Shown piece after piece: positions 55,919 through 64,000 of a DNA stretch of 64,000 nt. Below the pieces are notes generated by a model that was given only the letters and a program-made list of their open reading frames with translations, was not told the origin of the DNA and ran no database searches. Position numbers and translations under genes: made by a program. This stretch comes from Candidatus Thioglobus sp. MED-G25 (GTDB lineage Bacteria; Pseudomonadota; Gammaproteobacteria; Arenicellales; UBA868), in assembly GCA_002456995.1 (NCBI GenBank), contig NTKC01000003.1:39801-103800 (forward strand). Reading direction: 5' to 3'. Numbering within the stretch: the first letter of the stretch is position 1; every line of letters starts with the position of its first letter.

Positions 55919-56236
55919 ATGACTACTGTCTGGCTGGATGTGGGTACTGACGCCGATCTCGAGCCTGGCAGCATGAAAAGGCTGGACATCGGCCGTGAGC
56001 CTGTACTACTGGCTAATGTAGAGGGGACAATCGTGGCTGTTGCCGATACATGTACTCATGAAGACGCATCTCTCTCGGGTGGCGCACTCGATGGTGTGTT
56101 TGTCCGTTGCCCACTGCACGGCAGTAGATTCTGTCTACTTAATGGCAAGGCTATAGATGATCCTGCAGAGATCGACCTCGAGACTTTTTCTATCAGGATC
56201 GAGCAAGGGCGGATTCTAATAGAACTATCGAGTTGA
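55919..56236 (+). CDS. Rieske [2Fe-2S] ferredoxin
   Basis: A 105-residue soluble Rieske protein. The cluster ligands are Cys45-Thr-His47 (CTHEDASL) and Cys64-x-x-His67 (CPLHGSRF), the CxH...CxxH pattern. It resembles NirD/dioxygenase ferredoxin components and would pass electrons to an oxygenase or reductase. No oxygenase partner lies here; cysG is immediately upstream, so an involvement with a siroheme reductase is possible but unproven. The ATG at 55919 is chosen because upstream in-frame codons fall within cysG. Confidence 0.85.
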   Translation: MTTVWLDVGTDADLEPGSMKRLDIGREPVLLANVEGTIVAVADTCTHEDASLSGGALDGVFVRCPLHGSRFCLLNGKAIDDPAEIDLETFSIRIEQGRILIELSS

Positions 56237-56246
56237 CCCCGCTAAT

Positions 56247-56900
56247 TCAGTGTGCCCGAGCACCTGCATCTCCGGATGCTCCGGCTCCAAACTCGCACAG
56301 TGCCTTCACCAGGTGGTATCGATCTTCGACCACCGCAGCTTCGAGCAAGCCTTGCTTCTCACGAGACGAAAAAGGCAGACTACAGGCCAGTGTATCGACC
56401 AACTCGGGTATATCAAGAGCCTCAAGAGACTTCCATTCAACACTTAAGTTCTGATGTGCCAGATAAGCCTTTACCGACTCCAGGAGCTGCTCTTTTTCGA
56501 GTTGAATATCCTCAAATTCTGTGTCATGAACAAAACGGTCCCAGCACACGTGTGCGCTTCGATATCCGCGCTGGACATCAAGGTCACTAACGATATCAAA
56601 CCGACTAACCCCACCGAGCACAATCAGCAGGCGACCGTCGCGCGTTTCACTGAAACTGATAATCCGGCCGGCACATCCAGTTCGGTGTAGTTCCGGATTT
56701 TCTGTGTCCGCACCAGGTAGGGGCTGTACCATACCGATCAGACGCGTTCCGGCCAATGCATCTAACACCATATTCAGATACCTGGGTTCGAATATATTTA
56801 GCGGAAGCTGACCGTTCGGGAGCAGCAGTGCGCCAGTCAACGGAAACAGTGACAGCTCCTGGGGCAGGTCCTCGAAATCAATTGCAAACGATTTGGTCAT
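56247..56900 (-). CDS. LON substrate-binding domain protein
   Basis: A 217-residue protein made of the N-terminal LON domain: ELSLFPLTGALLLPNGQLPL at the start, EPRYLNMVLDALAGTRLIGM, then the TGCAGRIISFSETRDGRLLI region. There is no ATPase or protease part, so it is a stand-alone LON-domain protein. Function is unknown. Converges on the Rieske gene with 10 bases between. Family assignment is firm. Confidence 0.9.
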   Translation of the reverse strand: MTKSFAIDFEDLPQELSLFPLTGALLLPNGQLPLNIFEPRYLNMVLDALAGTRLIGMVQPLPGADTENPELHRTGCAGRIISFSETRDGRLLIVLGGVSRFDIVSDLDVQRGYRSAHVCWDRFVHDTEFEDIQLEKEQLLESVKAYLAHQNLSVEWKSLEALDIPELVDTLACSLPFSSREKQGLLEAAVVEDRYHLVKALCEFGAGASGDAGARAH

Positions 56901-57081
56901 CCGTTAGTCATCAAAATTATCTCTATTTATGGTGTGAGTGTAACGTGAACACGTGAATATCCTGTATAGCCAGGTAACTGTCATTGCTACACTCAAATTT
57001 GTAGACCGGCAACAGCATCTCCATAAATCAATCATTTCATATGTCTTGTATCATCAACACCTGACTTGAGGACACTGAACA

Positions 57082-57660
57082 ATGACCGGTTTTGCTGTAA
57101 TTGGTTATGGCTCGCTGATCTGGGATCTCGATGACCTGGCGCCTTACGTTAAGGGTCAATGGACGCTCTATGGCGGACCCTGGCTACCATTAGAGTTTTC
57201 CCTCGTTTCGGCCAAGAGACGCCGTGGGCTTGCCCTGGTGATCGACCACGAACATGGTCAATCCTGTCCAAGCTGCATAATCAACAGCAACCGTCATACA
57301 ATTGAAAAGGTAGTGCAGGATCTCGCTGCGCGAGAACGTACATCAGACCAGAACATTGGTTTCATCGAACGCAATTCTGGGACAGCCCGGTCACGTTCGA
57401 TGACTACGCTGGCCACCGTCAGGAACTGGCTGGGTCAAACTGACTATGCGGGTGCGGTCTGGACTGACGGGGCACCCAATTTCGAGTCCGTCCTGGGAGT
57501 GGAATTTTCAGTGGCCACGGCGACGGCTCACTTGCACAGCCTCGAAGGCGAATCTGCTGCAGAAGCAAAGCGGTATATCAGCCTGGCCCCGGACAAGGTG
57601 GATACACCTCTGAGGCGCGCTTTGTCAGAACAGTCCTGGTGGATCGAGCAGCTATATTGA
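57082..57660 (+). CDS. Gamma-glutamylcyclotransferase-like (GGCT fold) protein
   Basis: A 192-residue protein opening with VIGYGSLIWDLDDLAPYV, the GYGSL motif that binds substrate in the GGCT/AIG2 fold. The rest is divergent, and the catalytic glutamate cannot be placed with confidence. Members make 5-oxoproline from gamma-glutamyl compounds. It overlaps the start of gluQ by 22 bases (57639-57660) on the same strand. Confidence 0.65.
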   Translation: MTGFAVIGYGSLIWDLDDLAPYVKGQWTLYGGPWLPLEFSLVSAKRRRGLALVIDHEHGQSCPSCIINSNRHTIEKVVQDLAARERTSDQNIGFIERNSGTARSRSMTTLATVRNWLGQTDYAGAVWTDGAPNFESVLGVEFSVATATAHLHSLEGESAAEAKRYISLAPDKVDTPLRRALSEQSWWIEQLY

Positions 57661-58604
57661 TCCCCGTGTCCAGCAGGCCATCTACCCGAACAATCGACTA
57701 CGTCGGTCGGTTTGCCCCTTCCCCAACAGGACCCCTTCACTTTGGTTCTCTGGTCGCGGCTGTCGGCAGTTTTGCCGACGCGCTCCACTGTGGCGGGACC
57801 TGGCTGGTTCGAATCGATGATGTCGACCAGACCCGCAGCATACCTGGAATGGCCCAGACCATACTTGAGCAACTCGAATGTTTCGGTTTCCGATGGACCC
57901 AAATACCAGTGCAGCAAAGCGCACGGAAGGATCTATACCTAGAAATCATTGAAAAACTGCTCGCTGAAGACCATGCATTTGGATGTCGCTGCACCCGCCA
58001 GGATGTACTCGCAGCAGGGATACGAGGCGCGGCCGGGCCAGTTTATCCTGGCACCTGTCGGCACAATCAACTACCCCCCGATTCCTATCGAACGATTCGG
58101 ATCAAAACCGGTTCAGCACCAATCCGGTTCAACGACCGCATTGCTGGAGAACTGATGCAGAACCTGTTTCACGACGTGGGTGATTTTGTCGTCAAGCGTG
58201 CAGACGGATATGCGGCTTACCAGATAGCTGTTGTGATCGACGACCATTTGGACCGCATCACCGACGTTGTTCGCGGCGCAGACCTGCTGGCGTCAACACC
58301 TCGTCAAATACACCTTCAGCATCTTCTCGGGTACACCACGCCTCGCTATGCCCATCTGCCCTTGGTGGTGGACTCTGGCGGTAGAAAACTCAGCAAGCAC
58401 GATCGCGACCGCCCCGTCGAGAAGGACCAAGCGTTGCATTCTCTGGTCGCCGCGTGGCAGTTTCTCGGGCAGAAGATACCCCAGCATAAATTCGTGGATG
58501 TTGAAGAATTCTGGTCTTTCGCTGCCAGACACTGGTCGATCAAAAAAGCCCCGGCCACCGGTCATTACTTCGAATCTACCGAAACTCAAAACCCATTGTT
58601 TTGA
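57639..58604 (+). CDS. gluQ: Glutamyl-Q tRNA(Asp) synthetase
   Basis: A 321-residue aminoacyl-tRNA-synthetase-like enzyme that puts glutamate on queuosine-34 of tRNA(Asp). The Rossmann opening FAPSPTGPLHFGSL has the HIGH-type motif (PLHFG), RKLSKHDRDRPV is the KMSKS-type motif, and CRCTRQDVLAA with YPGTC forms the zinc site. It lacks the anticodon-binding half of GluRS. Start GTG 57639, or 57666. Often found after dksA; here it follows the cyclotransferase-like gene. Confidence 0.93.
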   Translation: MDRAAILIPVSSRPSTRTIDYVGRFAPSPTGPLHFGSLVAAVGSFADALHCGGTWLVRIDDVDQTRSIPGMAQTILEQLECFGFRWTQIPVQQSARKDLYLEIIEKLLAEDHAFGCRCTRQDVLAAGIRGAAGPVYPGTCRHNQLPPDSYRTIRIKTGSAPIRFNDRIAGELMQNLFHDVGDFVVKRADGYAAYQIAVVIDDHLDRITDVVRGADLLASTPRQIHLQHLLGYTTPRYAHLPLVVDSGGRKLSKHDRDRPVEKDQALHSLVAAWQFLGQKIPQHKFVDVEEFWSFAARHWSIKKAPATGHYFESTETQNPLF

Positions 58605-58619
58605 AGCTGGCTTTATTGT

Positions 58620-59540
58620 TCAGGAAGATTTGCTGGCGACCACTGCCCCCAATGCGGCACTGGCGAGTCGCGCAGCAGGCGGATCCGCCCGGCTAGTCAG
58701 AAGAATAGGCACTTCGGCACCCAGCACGATGCCTGCCGCGCAAGCACCCATGAAGTACACCATCATTTTAAACAGTGCGTTTCCTGCTTCGATTGTCGGC
58801 ACAACAACAATATCTGCCGCGCCGGCTACGACATGCGAGATACCTTTGAAACGCGCCGCCTTTACAGACACAATGTTGTCAAATGCCAGTGGACCATAAA
58901 CGTCTGAAGCCATTTTCAGATCGGCACATCGCTTTGTGATTTCCTGGCACTCCACAGTTACCGACATCGCAGGACTGATCTCTTCTGACGCCGCTAAAAG
59001 GGCCACCTTAGGTCTGTTGTTTCCCAGTGCATGGCTGAGTTCGACTGCATTTTGAATGATCGAGATTCGCGCCTTGATATCAGGCGCAACGTTGACGGCT
59101 CCATCTGTGATCATGAGCACTCGGTCGCTGCCCGGCACGGACATGTGAAAAACATGAGAGAGTCGTCGTCGACTCCTCGGACCGGTCCGGCGACTGATCA
59201 GAGGTCGCATAAAGTTATCCGTGTGAATATGGCCTTTCATGACCATATGGACTTCGTTGGCACGCGCCAATGCCGCACCAGCCTCTCCCATGGCCTTTTC
59301 ATCAGGCGTGGAGATGATCTCGTGGTGGCTGACATCGAAGCCAATTTCATCGCCTATTTGCGCAAGAAGATCCGGTTCACCGATCAGTACAGGGTCAATG
59401 ATCCCGGCATCAACCGAAGCGCGAACACTCTCTAAAACGACCTGAGCGCCTGTCCCCACGATCGCTGTCTTGACCGGCGGACAATTCCTTGCCAGTTGCA
59501 GCAAATAATCGGGACACGTCACTACTTCGGGGCTCAGCAC
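58620..59540 (-). CDS. Phosphate acetyl/butyryltransferase-family protein
   Basis: About 306 residues in the Ptb/Pta fold. The conserved segments are GMGEAGAA-like (DEKAMGEAGAALARANEVHM), MKGHIHTDNFMRPL, and the C-terminal PTIEAGNALFKMMVYF and LTSRADPPAARLAS, which hold the phosphate and CoA pocket. It moves acyl groups between phosphate and CoA. The start is GTG 59540, with AAAGGAG six bases upstream of the codon; 59561 would begin before this site. No acetate or butyrate kinase is near, so its direction of use is open. Confidence 0.85.
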   Translation of the reverse strand: MLSPEVVTCPDYLLQLARNCPPVKTAIVGTGAQVVLESVRASVDAGIIDPVLIGEPDLLAQIGDEIGFDVSHHEIISTPDEKAMGEAGAALARANEVHMVMKGHIHTDNFMRPLISRRTGPRSRRRLSHVFHMSVPGSDRVLMITDGAVNVAPDIKARISIIQNAVELSHALGNNRPKVALLAASEEISPAMSVTVECQEITKRCADLKMASDVYGPLAFDNIVSVKAARFKGISHVVAGAADIVVVPTIEAGNALFKMMVYFMGACAAGIVLGAEVPILLTSRADPPAARLASAALGAVVASKSS

Positions 59541-59556
59541 GTTGTTCTCCTTTAAT

Positions 59557-59594
59557 ACCACCTGGGTGGTTGACCCTGACGGTAAACTATTATA
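59557..59594 (-). promoter_or_regulatory. Predicted promoter and inverted repeat before the phosphate acyltransferase gene
   Basis: On the - strand a TATAAT box lies at 59594-59589. Just inside the transcript, ACCACC and GGTGGT (59557-59570) form an inverted repeat with a two-base spacer, as a short operator would. No -35 match is clear. Weak support. Confidence 0.3.
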
Positions 59595-59769
59595 TTCGCC
59601 AGCATACCGGACGCCTGCAATCTAGTGTTAGAACAAATGCCTGAATTACCCTTTCTCTACTGGCCGATGCCGCACATCTACAGCATAACGGGCTATCTGG
59701 AAAACGGGTTACCCATTTCCTGCTTCGTCCCTGTTCATAGGGCCCAAATAGCTATAGCCCATCAACACC

Positions 59770-60657
59770 GTGAATCAGACCATACCACCAACGCCTAAGA
59801 TCATCAGCGTGGGCAATAGACAAATCAGTCGTATCATTTCTGGACAAGCGACAGCCGACGGTGCCGGGGTGCGCCTGCGGCGATATATCGGTTCCGCTGA
59901 ATTAGATCATATCGACCCCTTTTTGTTATTGGACTTTTTTGAGTCTGATAATCCCGATGACTACATCGCCGGATTTCCGTCTCACCCCCATCGAGGTTTT
60001 GAAACAGTCACTTACCTTTTGGCTGGAAAAGTCAGGCACGAAGATAACGCAGGCCATGGAGGGCTCATTGAAAGTGGCGGTATCCAGTGGATGACCGCGG
60101 GACGAGGCATCATCCATTCTGAAATGCCAGAACAGGAACAAGGGCAGCTGGCCGGATTCCAGCTCTGGGTTAACTTGCCGGCGACCGACAAAATGTGTCC
60201 ACCCGCCTATCACGAGTACTCCGCCAGTCAGATTCCCACAGAAATGCGCGACAACGGTGCCACATTGCAAGTCATAACCGGTGCTACCAGTGCTCAGACA
60301 ATCGGACCCGTACGAGGCGTGGCGACCGACCCGATCTACCTGGATGTGACCCTGCCCGCTGACAGCACCCTGACAGAACCAATGCCTGAAGGGCATACCA
60401 CATTCATATTTGTAATCGATGGTGAGCTCAACCTGCCAGATGATGAGAATACGCCGGTATGGCTGAGCGCCAAGCAGCTTGGCACATTGAGTGACGGCAC
60501 TGCGGTCTGTGTTACAGCAGGCGATGCCGGTGCGCGGTTTCTTCTAGTCGCGGCGAGGCCCTTGAACGAACCCATCGCACGCTATGGTCCATTCGTCATG
60601 AACACCCCACATGAAATTGAACAAGCTATCACCGACTACAATGCTGGACGATTCTAG
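59770..60657 (+). CDS. Pirin-family protein
   Basis: A 295-residue bicupin. The metal site is the HxH of FPSHPHRGFETVTYLLAG together with HSEMPE in TAGRGIIHSEMPE. Members are iron proteins; some break quercetin. The start is a GTG at 59770. No membrane parts. The gene stands alone before an EamA exporter; the 207-base region before it has no clear promoter. Confidence 0.9.
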   Translation: MNQTIPPTPKIISVGNRQISRIISGQATADGAGVRLRRYIGSAELDHIDPFLLLDFFESDNPDDYIAGFPSHPHRGFETVTYLLAGKVRHEDNAGHGGLIESGGIQWMTAGRGIIHSEMPEQEQGQLAGFQLWVNLPATDKMCPPAYHEYSASQIPTEMRDNGATLQVITGATSAQTIGPVRGVATDPIYLDVTLPADSTLTEPMPEGHTTFIFVIDGELNLPDDENTPVWLSAKQLGTLSDGTAVCVTAGDAGARFLLVAARPLNEPIARYGPFVMNTPHEIEQAITDYNAGRF

Positions 60658-60740
60658 ACCTACCTATCGATACCCAGAACGAGTTTCCAGTAATCTCCAG
60701 CAGCCGTGAATCGTCGCCTTCTCCTAAATCTGACACCCTA

Positions 60741-61658
60741 ATGCCGCCAGTACGCCCGCACCGCCCAGCTGCCGAACGGTGGGCTATACCGATGATCGCT
60801 GGCAGCTGTGTGCTGATATCTGTCAACGGCCTCGTAATCAGGAGCTTTGACTCCGCCAGTGAGTGGCAAATCATCTTTTACCGACAGGCTTTCTTTATTG
60901 CTGGGCTGCTGCTGGTCCTGATACTCCAATATCGTTCGAGACTACCAGGGATGTTCCTTCAGGTTGGGTGGGCGGGGATTGGCGGTGCCATATCACTCGG
61001 ACTTGCGAATCCAACCTTCATCATGGCGCTCAGTCATACGACCGTCGCCAGCGCCTTATTTACGATTAGCGCATCGCCACTGATCACCGCCGTCTTGGCA
61101 CGAATATTTCTTAAGGAACACATCTCGCGCCCAACGATGGTTGCCATTATCGTCGCGATGATTGGGATCAGTATCATGGTGAGCGACGGTTTTCTGTCTG
61201 GCTCGATCTTCGGGAATCTGCTGGCTCTACTGTGCGCATTCTTTTTTTCGACCTTTGTGATCTTCCTGCGTGTCGGTAAAGACAGAAACATGCTTCCAGC
61301 CAGTGTCATGGGTGCGATCATCGGCGGGTTGATCGGGCTGGTCGGGTGTGAATTCGACTTTAGGGTATCTCTGCATGATCTCTCGCTCCTCTTTTTGTGG
61401 GGAGCAGTCATCGTCACAACAGTTCATTATTTCTTCACGCTCGGCTCTCGTTACATCACAGGCGCCGAAATTATGCTGATCACTTTGATCGAATTTACTC
61501 TGGGACCCATCTGGGTATGGCTGGTGTTTGGAGAACAGCCGACACGAATTGCTTTAATCGGAGGATTGATCGTACTCAGCGCAGTCGCAGCACGCGCTCT
61601 GCTCATAATGCATCAGGAACGACGCACCCATCACCTCGGCGCCACACGCCTTCCTTAA
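60741..61658 (+). CDS. DMT-superfamily (EamA) transporter
   Basis: A 305-residue protein of ten predicted membrane helices arranged as two EamA repeats (about 12-140 and 150-295). The first repeat has RQAFFIAGLLLVLILQY and the LANPTFIMALSHTTVASALF pattern; the second ends with IEFTLGPIWVWLVFGEQPT, typical of drug/metabolite exporters. Substrate unknown. Located between pirin and the amidinotransferase, convergent with the latter. Confidence 0.9.
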   Translation: MPPVRPHRPAAERWAIPMIAGSCVLISVNGLVIRSFDSASEWQIIFYRQAFFIAGLLLVLILQYRSRLPGMFLQVGWAGIGGAISLGLANPTFIMALSHTTVASALFTISASPLITAVLARIFLKEHISRPTMVAIIVAMIGISIMVSDGFLSGSIFGNLLALLCAFFFSTFVIFLRVGKDRNMLPASVMGAIIGGLIGLVGCEFDFRVSLHDLSLLFLWGAVIVTTVHYFFTLGSRYITGAEIMLITLIEFTLGPIWVWLVFGEQPTRIALIGGLIVLSAVAARALLIMHQERRTHHLGATRLP

Positions 61659-61721
61659 GTATCTGCCAGGTGCCCTTATATCCCCACTGCAACCTTCCAA
61701 AGGCAGCAGCGCCGATACCAA

Positions 61722-62846
61722 CTAGATCTGTGTTCCCGGTATCTGCTTAGGGAAATAATCTTCACAGTTGCCCTCTCGAAATACGTCCCCTGTCGCGCAG
61801 TGCAGACCGCCACCGAACGGATAGGCATCGCGAAATTCCACCGGCAGCACATTGAATCCCAAGGCATCGAGCTGCTCCATCTGATTCACTTCGCTGGCCT
61901 CAACAATTACAGTGCTGTGATCGAGTATCAGGACATTCATGGATAACCACACACTGGAATAACACAGCGGAGGCGGAGCTTCGTGCGCCGGTTGCGCTGC
62001 ATCGACAATCTCCCAGTCGTTGGTCTCGAAAATTTTTCGCTGTCCTTCCGGCAGTTTCCTGTTGGGATTATTCATCACCAAACCTGGCCGTAACGGTACG
62101 AAGGTCGCGTCTATATGGATCGGGTAGGGGTCGCCAGGAAAATTCACTGCGTGAACCCGGTGTGCCGGATAATGCCGCTGCAGCCACTGCATACCTCGCC
62201 GATTGGTCGTCAACCCGTGCTGGCAGAACAGGTCTTTGCCCATTCTCAGCACATCAGCGGCATCAAACAGCGGCTCATGTTCGGTGGTCACGAAATCAAG
62301 CTCTGCGGTGCGCTCGAGCCGTTCTTCAATGGTAATTTCATCAAAGTACCCTGCTTTGTATGCCGCATCACTCAATCGGGGCCTTGGCGCCTGCTCCCAC
62401 CGAAATTCCGGGTCTTCGTCGAAATACTTCTGCATCAGGCTGTGGTAGGCCAGGTATTCCCAAAATCGGCAGCGAAATGACATGGGTGCCGAAAGAATCT
62501 CCTTCCCAACTGTCAGCAACACATCACGTGGCGGCATACACCCAAAGGAGGATCCTGTGGAAAAATCCGGCGTCATCACAGCCTGGTTCCATTGAAGCGG
62601 TTCCGGACGATCGACCCGCACACCTCGAGATTCCAGCAGACCAGCGAGGGTATCCAGCTGGTAATTCGCACGTTCCACGGTCTCCAGAGGCCGCGGTCCC
62701 CACATCCCCCGCATGTCACTGTCTTCAGGAATTTTTGCTTCCGTCGCCGGTTCGGTCGGAGGGATACAGGTAAAATCTGCACGCCCCACGATAGCGTGTT
62801 TTAATGGATCGAAATCATTCCACGAACTGACAACTGTGTTTCCCAT
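61722..62846 (-). CDS. Glycine amidinotransferase-like (AGAT) amidinotransferase
   Basis: A 374-residue protein of the guanidino-group-modifying superfamily. It closely follows human AGAT in key blocks: FDAADVLRMGKDLF, YPIHIDATF, SSVWLSMNVLILD and GGGLHCATGDV. The catalytic triad is visible as Asp198, His244 and Cys350. AGAT moves an amidino group from arginine to glycine, giving guanidinoacetate and ornithine; bacterial relatives serve streptomycin, cylindrospermopsin and similar pathways. It is divergent from a hydratase-amidase pair. The acceptor cannot be told from the sequence. Confidence 0.9.
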   Translation of the reverse strand: MGNTVVSSWNDFDPLKHAIVGRADFTCIPPTEPATEAKIPEDSDMRGMWGPRPLETVERANYQLDTLAGLLESRGVRVDRPEPLQWNQAVMTPDFSTGSSFGCMPPRDVLLTVGKEILSAPMSFRCRFWEYLAYHSLMQKYFDEDPEFRWEQAPRPRLSDAAYKAGYFDEITIEERLERTAELDFVTTEHEPLFDAADVLRMGKDLFCQHGLTTNRRGMQWLQRHYPAHRVHAVNFPGDPYPIHIDATFVPLRPGLVMNNPNRKLPEGQRKIFETNDWEIVDAAQPAHEAPPPLCYSSVWLSMNVLILDHSTVIVEASEVNQMEQLDALGFNVLPVEFRDAYPFGGGLHCATGDVFREGNCEDYFPKQIPGTQI

Positions 62847-63036
62847 CTGCTGATCTCCCGCACAGTCACCGACTGGCCCGGTAATTTAATACCCAAGACT
62901 TGCAATCTACACCAACTCTATGACGATATGTTCTGCTTCATCCGATTGATAATTACTCACTCGGAAACCTGTACCTGGGCCTTGCAGCATGCAATCAAGT
63001 CGTATACCGTGCTGTCCACCTGAGGAGAACTTACCA

Positions 63037-63819
63037 GTGTATGACCCCTTTCCCGCTGCAAGACTACTCTATGATGCACGTGTGCCTGGGCAAAGCCTGA
63101 CAGGCCTGCCAGACACTATCTTGCCGGCCAATCTCGACCAGGCTTATGCTGTTCAATTCGCACTGTGCGAGCTATTGATGCCGACCCAGGGCCCGGTCCA
63201 GGGCTACAAAGTCGGCTGCACCAATGCCAAAGCGCGTAGCCTGCTGGGCATCGATAGTTGTTTCTCGGGACGTTGTTTTGAAAATGACATCAAACACGCC
63301 CCAACAAGAATTAACCGCAGTGACTATCACATGGTCGGGATTGAACCGGAAATAGCACTACGGGTCGGCCAGGACCTCGCACCGGCAGACCCCTGGACTG
63401 CCAGACGCGTCGCCGACCTGACTATAGAAGTGATGCCATCGATCGAGCTTGTTGAAAGTCGCTTCGCGACCTGGCCAAAAATGGGGGCGTTTTCAGCGGT
63501 AGCTGATAACGGCGTACACCGCGAATTGATTCTTGGTGATCCGGTTTCTGACTGGTCACTGGAAAGCGTCAACAACGCTCAGGTTACCCTTTCAGTCAAC
63601 GATCAACGTGTCGATCAGGGGCATGCCATGAACGTTGACGACGGCCCTTTTGGAGTCCTGGCCTGGCTGGCCAATCACCTGAACGCACAAGGTGCGGTTC
63701 TGCGTGCCGGTGACATCGTCACCACGGGCGTTCTGACGAATATCTACAACGCCACGTCAGGTCAACTACTTGTCGCAAACTACGGATCTTTCGGCACCCT
63801 CGAGATAGAGGTCACATAA
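63037..63819 (+). CDS. 2-keto-4-pentenoate hydratase-family protein
   Basis: A 260-residue protein with the MhpD/HpaH fold: VQGYKVGCTNAKARSLLGI, VGIEPEIALRVGQDL (the Glu-x-Glu metal pair), and GDIVTTGVLTNIYNATSGQL near the C-terminus. Relatives hydrate 2-oxopent-4-enoate from aromatic meta-cleavage, or decarboxylate 4-oxalocrotonate. The start is a GTG at 63037 with GAGGAG nine bases upstream; an upstream in-frame ATG at 62989 lacks such a site. An amidase gene starts four bases after its stop codon. Confidence 0.87.
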   Translation: MYDPFPAARLLYDARVPGQSLTGLPDTILPANLDQAYAVQFALCELLMPTQGPVQGYKVGCTNAKARSLLGIDSCFSGRCFENDIKHAPTRINRSDYHMVGIEPEIALRVGQDLAPADPWTARRVADLTIEVMPSIELVESRFATWPKMGAFSAVADNGVHRELILGDPVSDWSLESVNNAQVTLSVNDQRVDQGHAMNVDDGPFGVLAWLANHLNAQGAVLRAGDIVTTGVLTNIYNATSGQLLVANYGSFGTLEIEVT

Positions 63820-63822
63820 CTC

Positions 63823-64000
63823 ATGAGCGATGATCTGATCAAATCCAGTGCTCGGGAAATTCGGGCACTGCTCAAAAGCAAGGCGGTCAGCAGCGCTGAG
63901 TTGCTCGATGTACTGGAAGCGCGCATTGCGAAAATAGATCCCATTGTCAACGCCCTGCCGACACTGTGCTTCGACCGTGCTCGCCAGGCTATTGCCGCTC
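63823..64000 (+). CDS. Amidase signature enzyme, 3' end cut off
   Basis: Only the first 59 codons lie in the window, reading MSDDLIKSSAREIRALLKSK and then VSSAELLDVLEARIAKIDPIVNALPTL, which is the start typical of the amidase signature family (GatA, aryl-acylamidases). The Ser-Ser-Lys catalytic triad lies outside the window. It follows the hydratase with a four-base gap, so the two are likely co-transcribed. The substrate is unknown. Confidence 0.75.
   Translation, partial: MSDDLIKSSAREIRALLKSKAVSSAELLDVLEARIAKIDPIVNALPTLCFDRARQAIAA

Noticed and set aside
59638..59798. 53-codon + strand ORF overlapping the pirin start
   Set aside because: No Shine-Dalgarno, no recognisable protein features, and it overlaps the well-supported pirin gene out of frame.
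1..64000. CRISPR arrays, tRNA genes, insertion sequences, prophage genes
   Set aside because: Searched by eye for direct repeats, T-loop GTTCGA-type stretches, transposase and integrase motifs; none seen.

Overview
The window is an ordinary chromosomal stretch of a gammaproteobacterium. The evidence is a complete division and cell-wall (dcw) cluster with the mraZ-to-lpxC order, lpxC/dciA/secA linkage, the rsmI-yraN-diaA-dolP group, coaE beside pilC/pilD, and DAP-type peptidoglycan, siroheme and lipid A genes. It is AT/GC balanced and gene-dense. I see no phage, transposon, CRISPR array, integrase or tRNA. YeiE/CysL-like and CbbR-like LysR regulators together with cysG hint at sulfur and possibly autotrophic metabolism, but no RuBisCO or sulfur-oxidation gene lies here. 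Species cannot be named.

Layout. 1-6.0 kb: the end of an acyltransferase gene, an MFS transporter, the fused isobutyryl-CoA mutase icmF, and a divergent MerR/LiuR-like regulator with a perfect palindrome between them. 6.1-11.7 kb: housekeeping genes on the + strand (AI-2E-type permease, purB, an RluF-like pseudouridine synthase, pyrD, heme O synthase). 11.7-17 kb: bioC/comF divergent pair, then type IV pilus genes (pilA on -, pilC-pilD-coaE on +, no pilB). 17-26 kb: argJ and secA on -, dciA on +, then a three-gene - strand operon for CoA-linked catabolism with a CaiD-type hydratase, inserted between dciA and lpxC. 26-43.7 kb: lpxC, ftsZ, ftsA, ftsQ, murB, murC, murG, ftsW, murD, mraY, murF, murE, ftsI, ftsL, rsmH, mraZ, all on -, mostly with 1-14 base overlaps; ddl is missing from its usual place. 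43.7-44.6 kb: an unusual mraZ leader with its own promoter and a strong terminator before the first gene, then the RNase P RNA gene. 44.6-49 kb: rsmI, yraN, diaA, dolP, a stand-alone hldE-C/rfaE2, a macrodomain protein and rppH. 49-54 kb: a small unknown gene, two tandem LysR regulators, a TrpD2-like protein, a Sel1-repeat protein, a 53-residue membrane protein and a Bax inhibitor/YccA protein. 54-59 kb: cysG, a Rieske protein, a LON-domain protein, a cyclotransferase-like protein, gluQ and a phosphate acyltransferase. 59.7-64 kb: pirin, a DMT exporter, an arginine amidinotransferase homologue, and a divergent hydratase-amidase pair cut by the window end.

Most of the window is conserved core. 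The observations most worth a second look are: (1) the roughly 200-nt mraZ leader, which looks like an attenuated transcript or small RNA with an exposed anti-Shine-Dalgarno tract; (2) the CaiD-type operon inside the dciA-lpxC interval, which uses an NDP-forming acyl-CoA ligase in place of CaiB/CaiC; and (3) the AGAT-type amidinotransferase facing a hydratase-amidase operon. I did not find a clear new multi-gene defence or mobile system.
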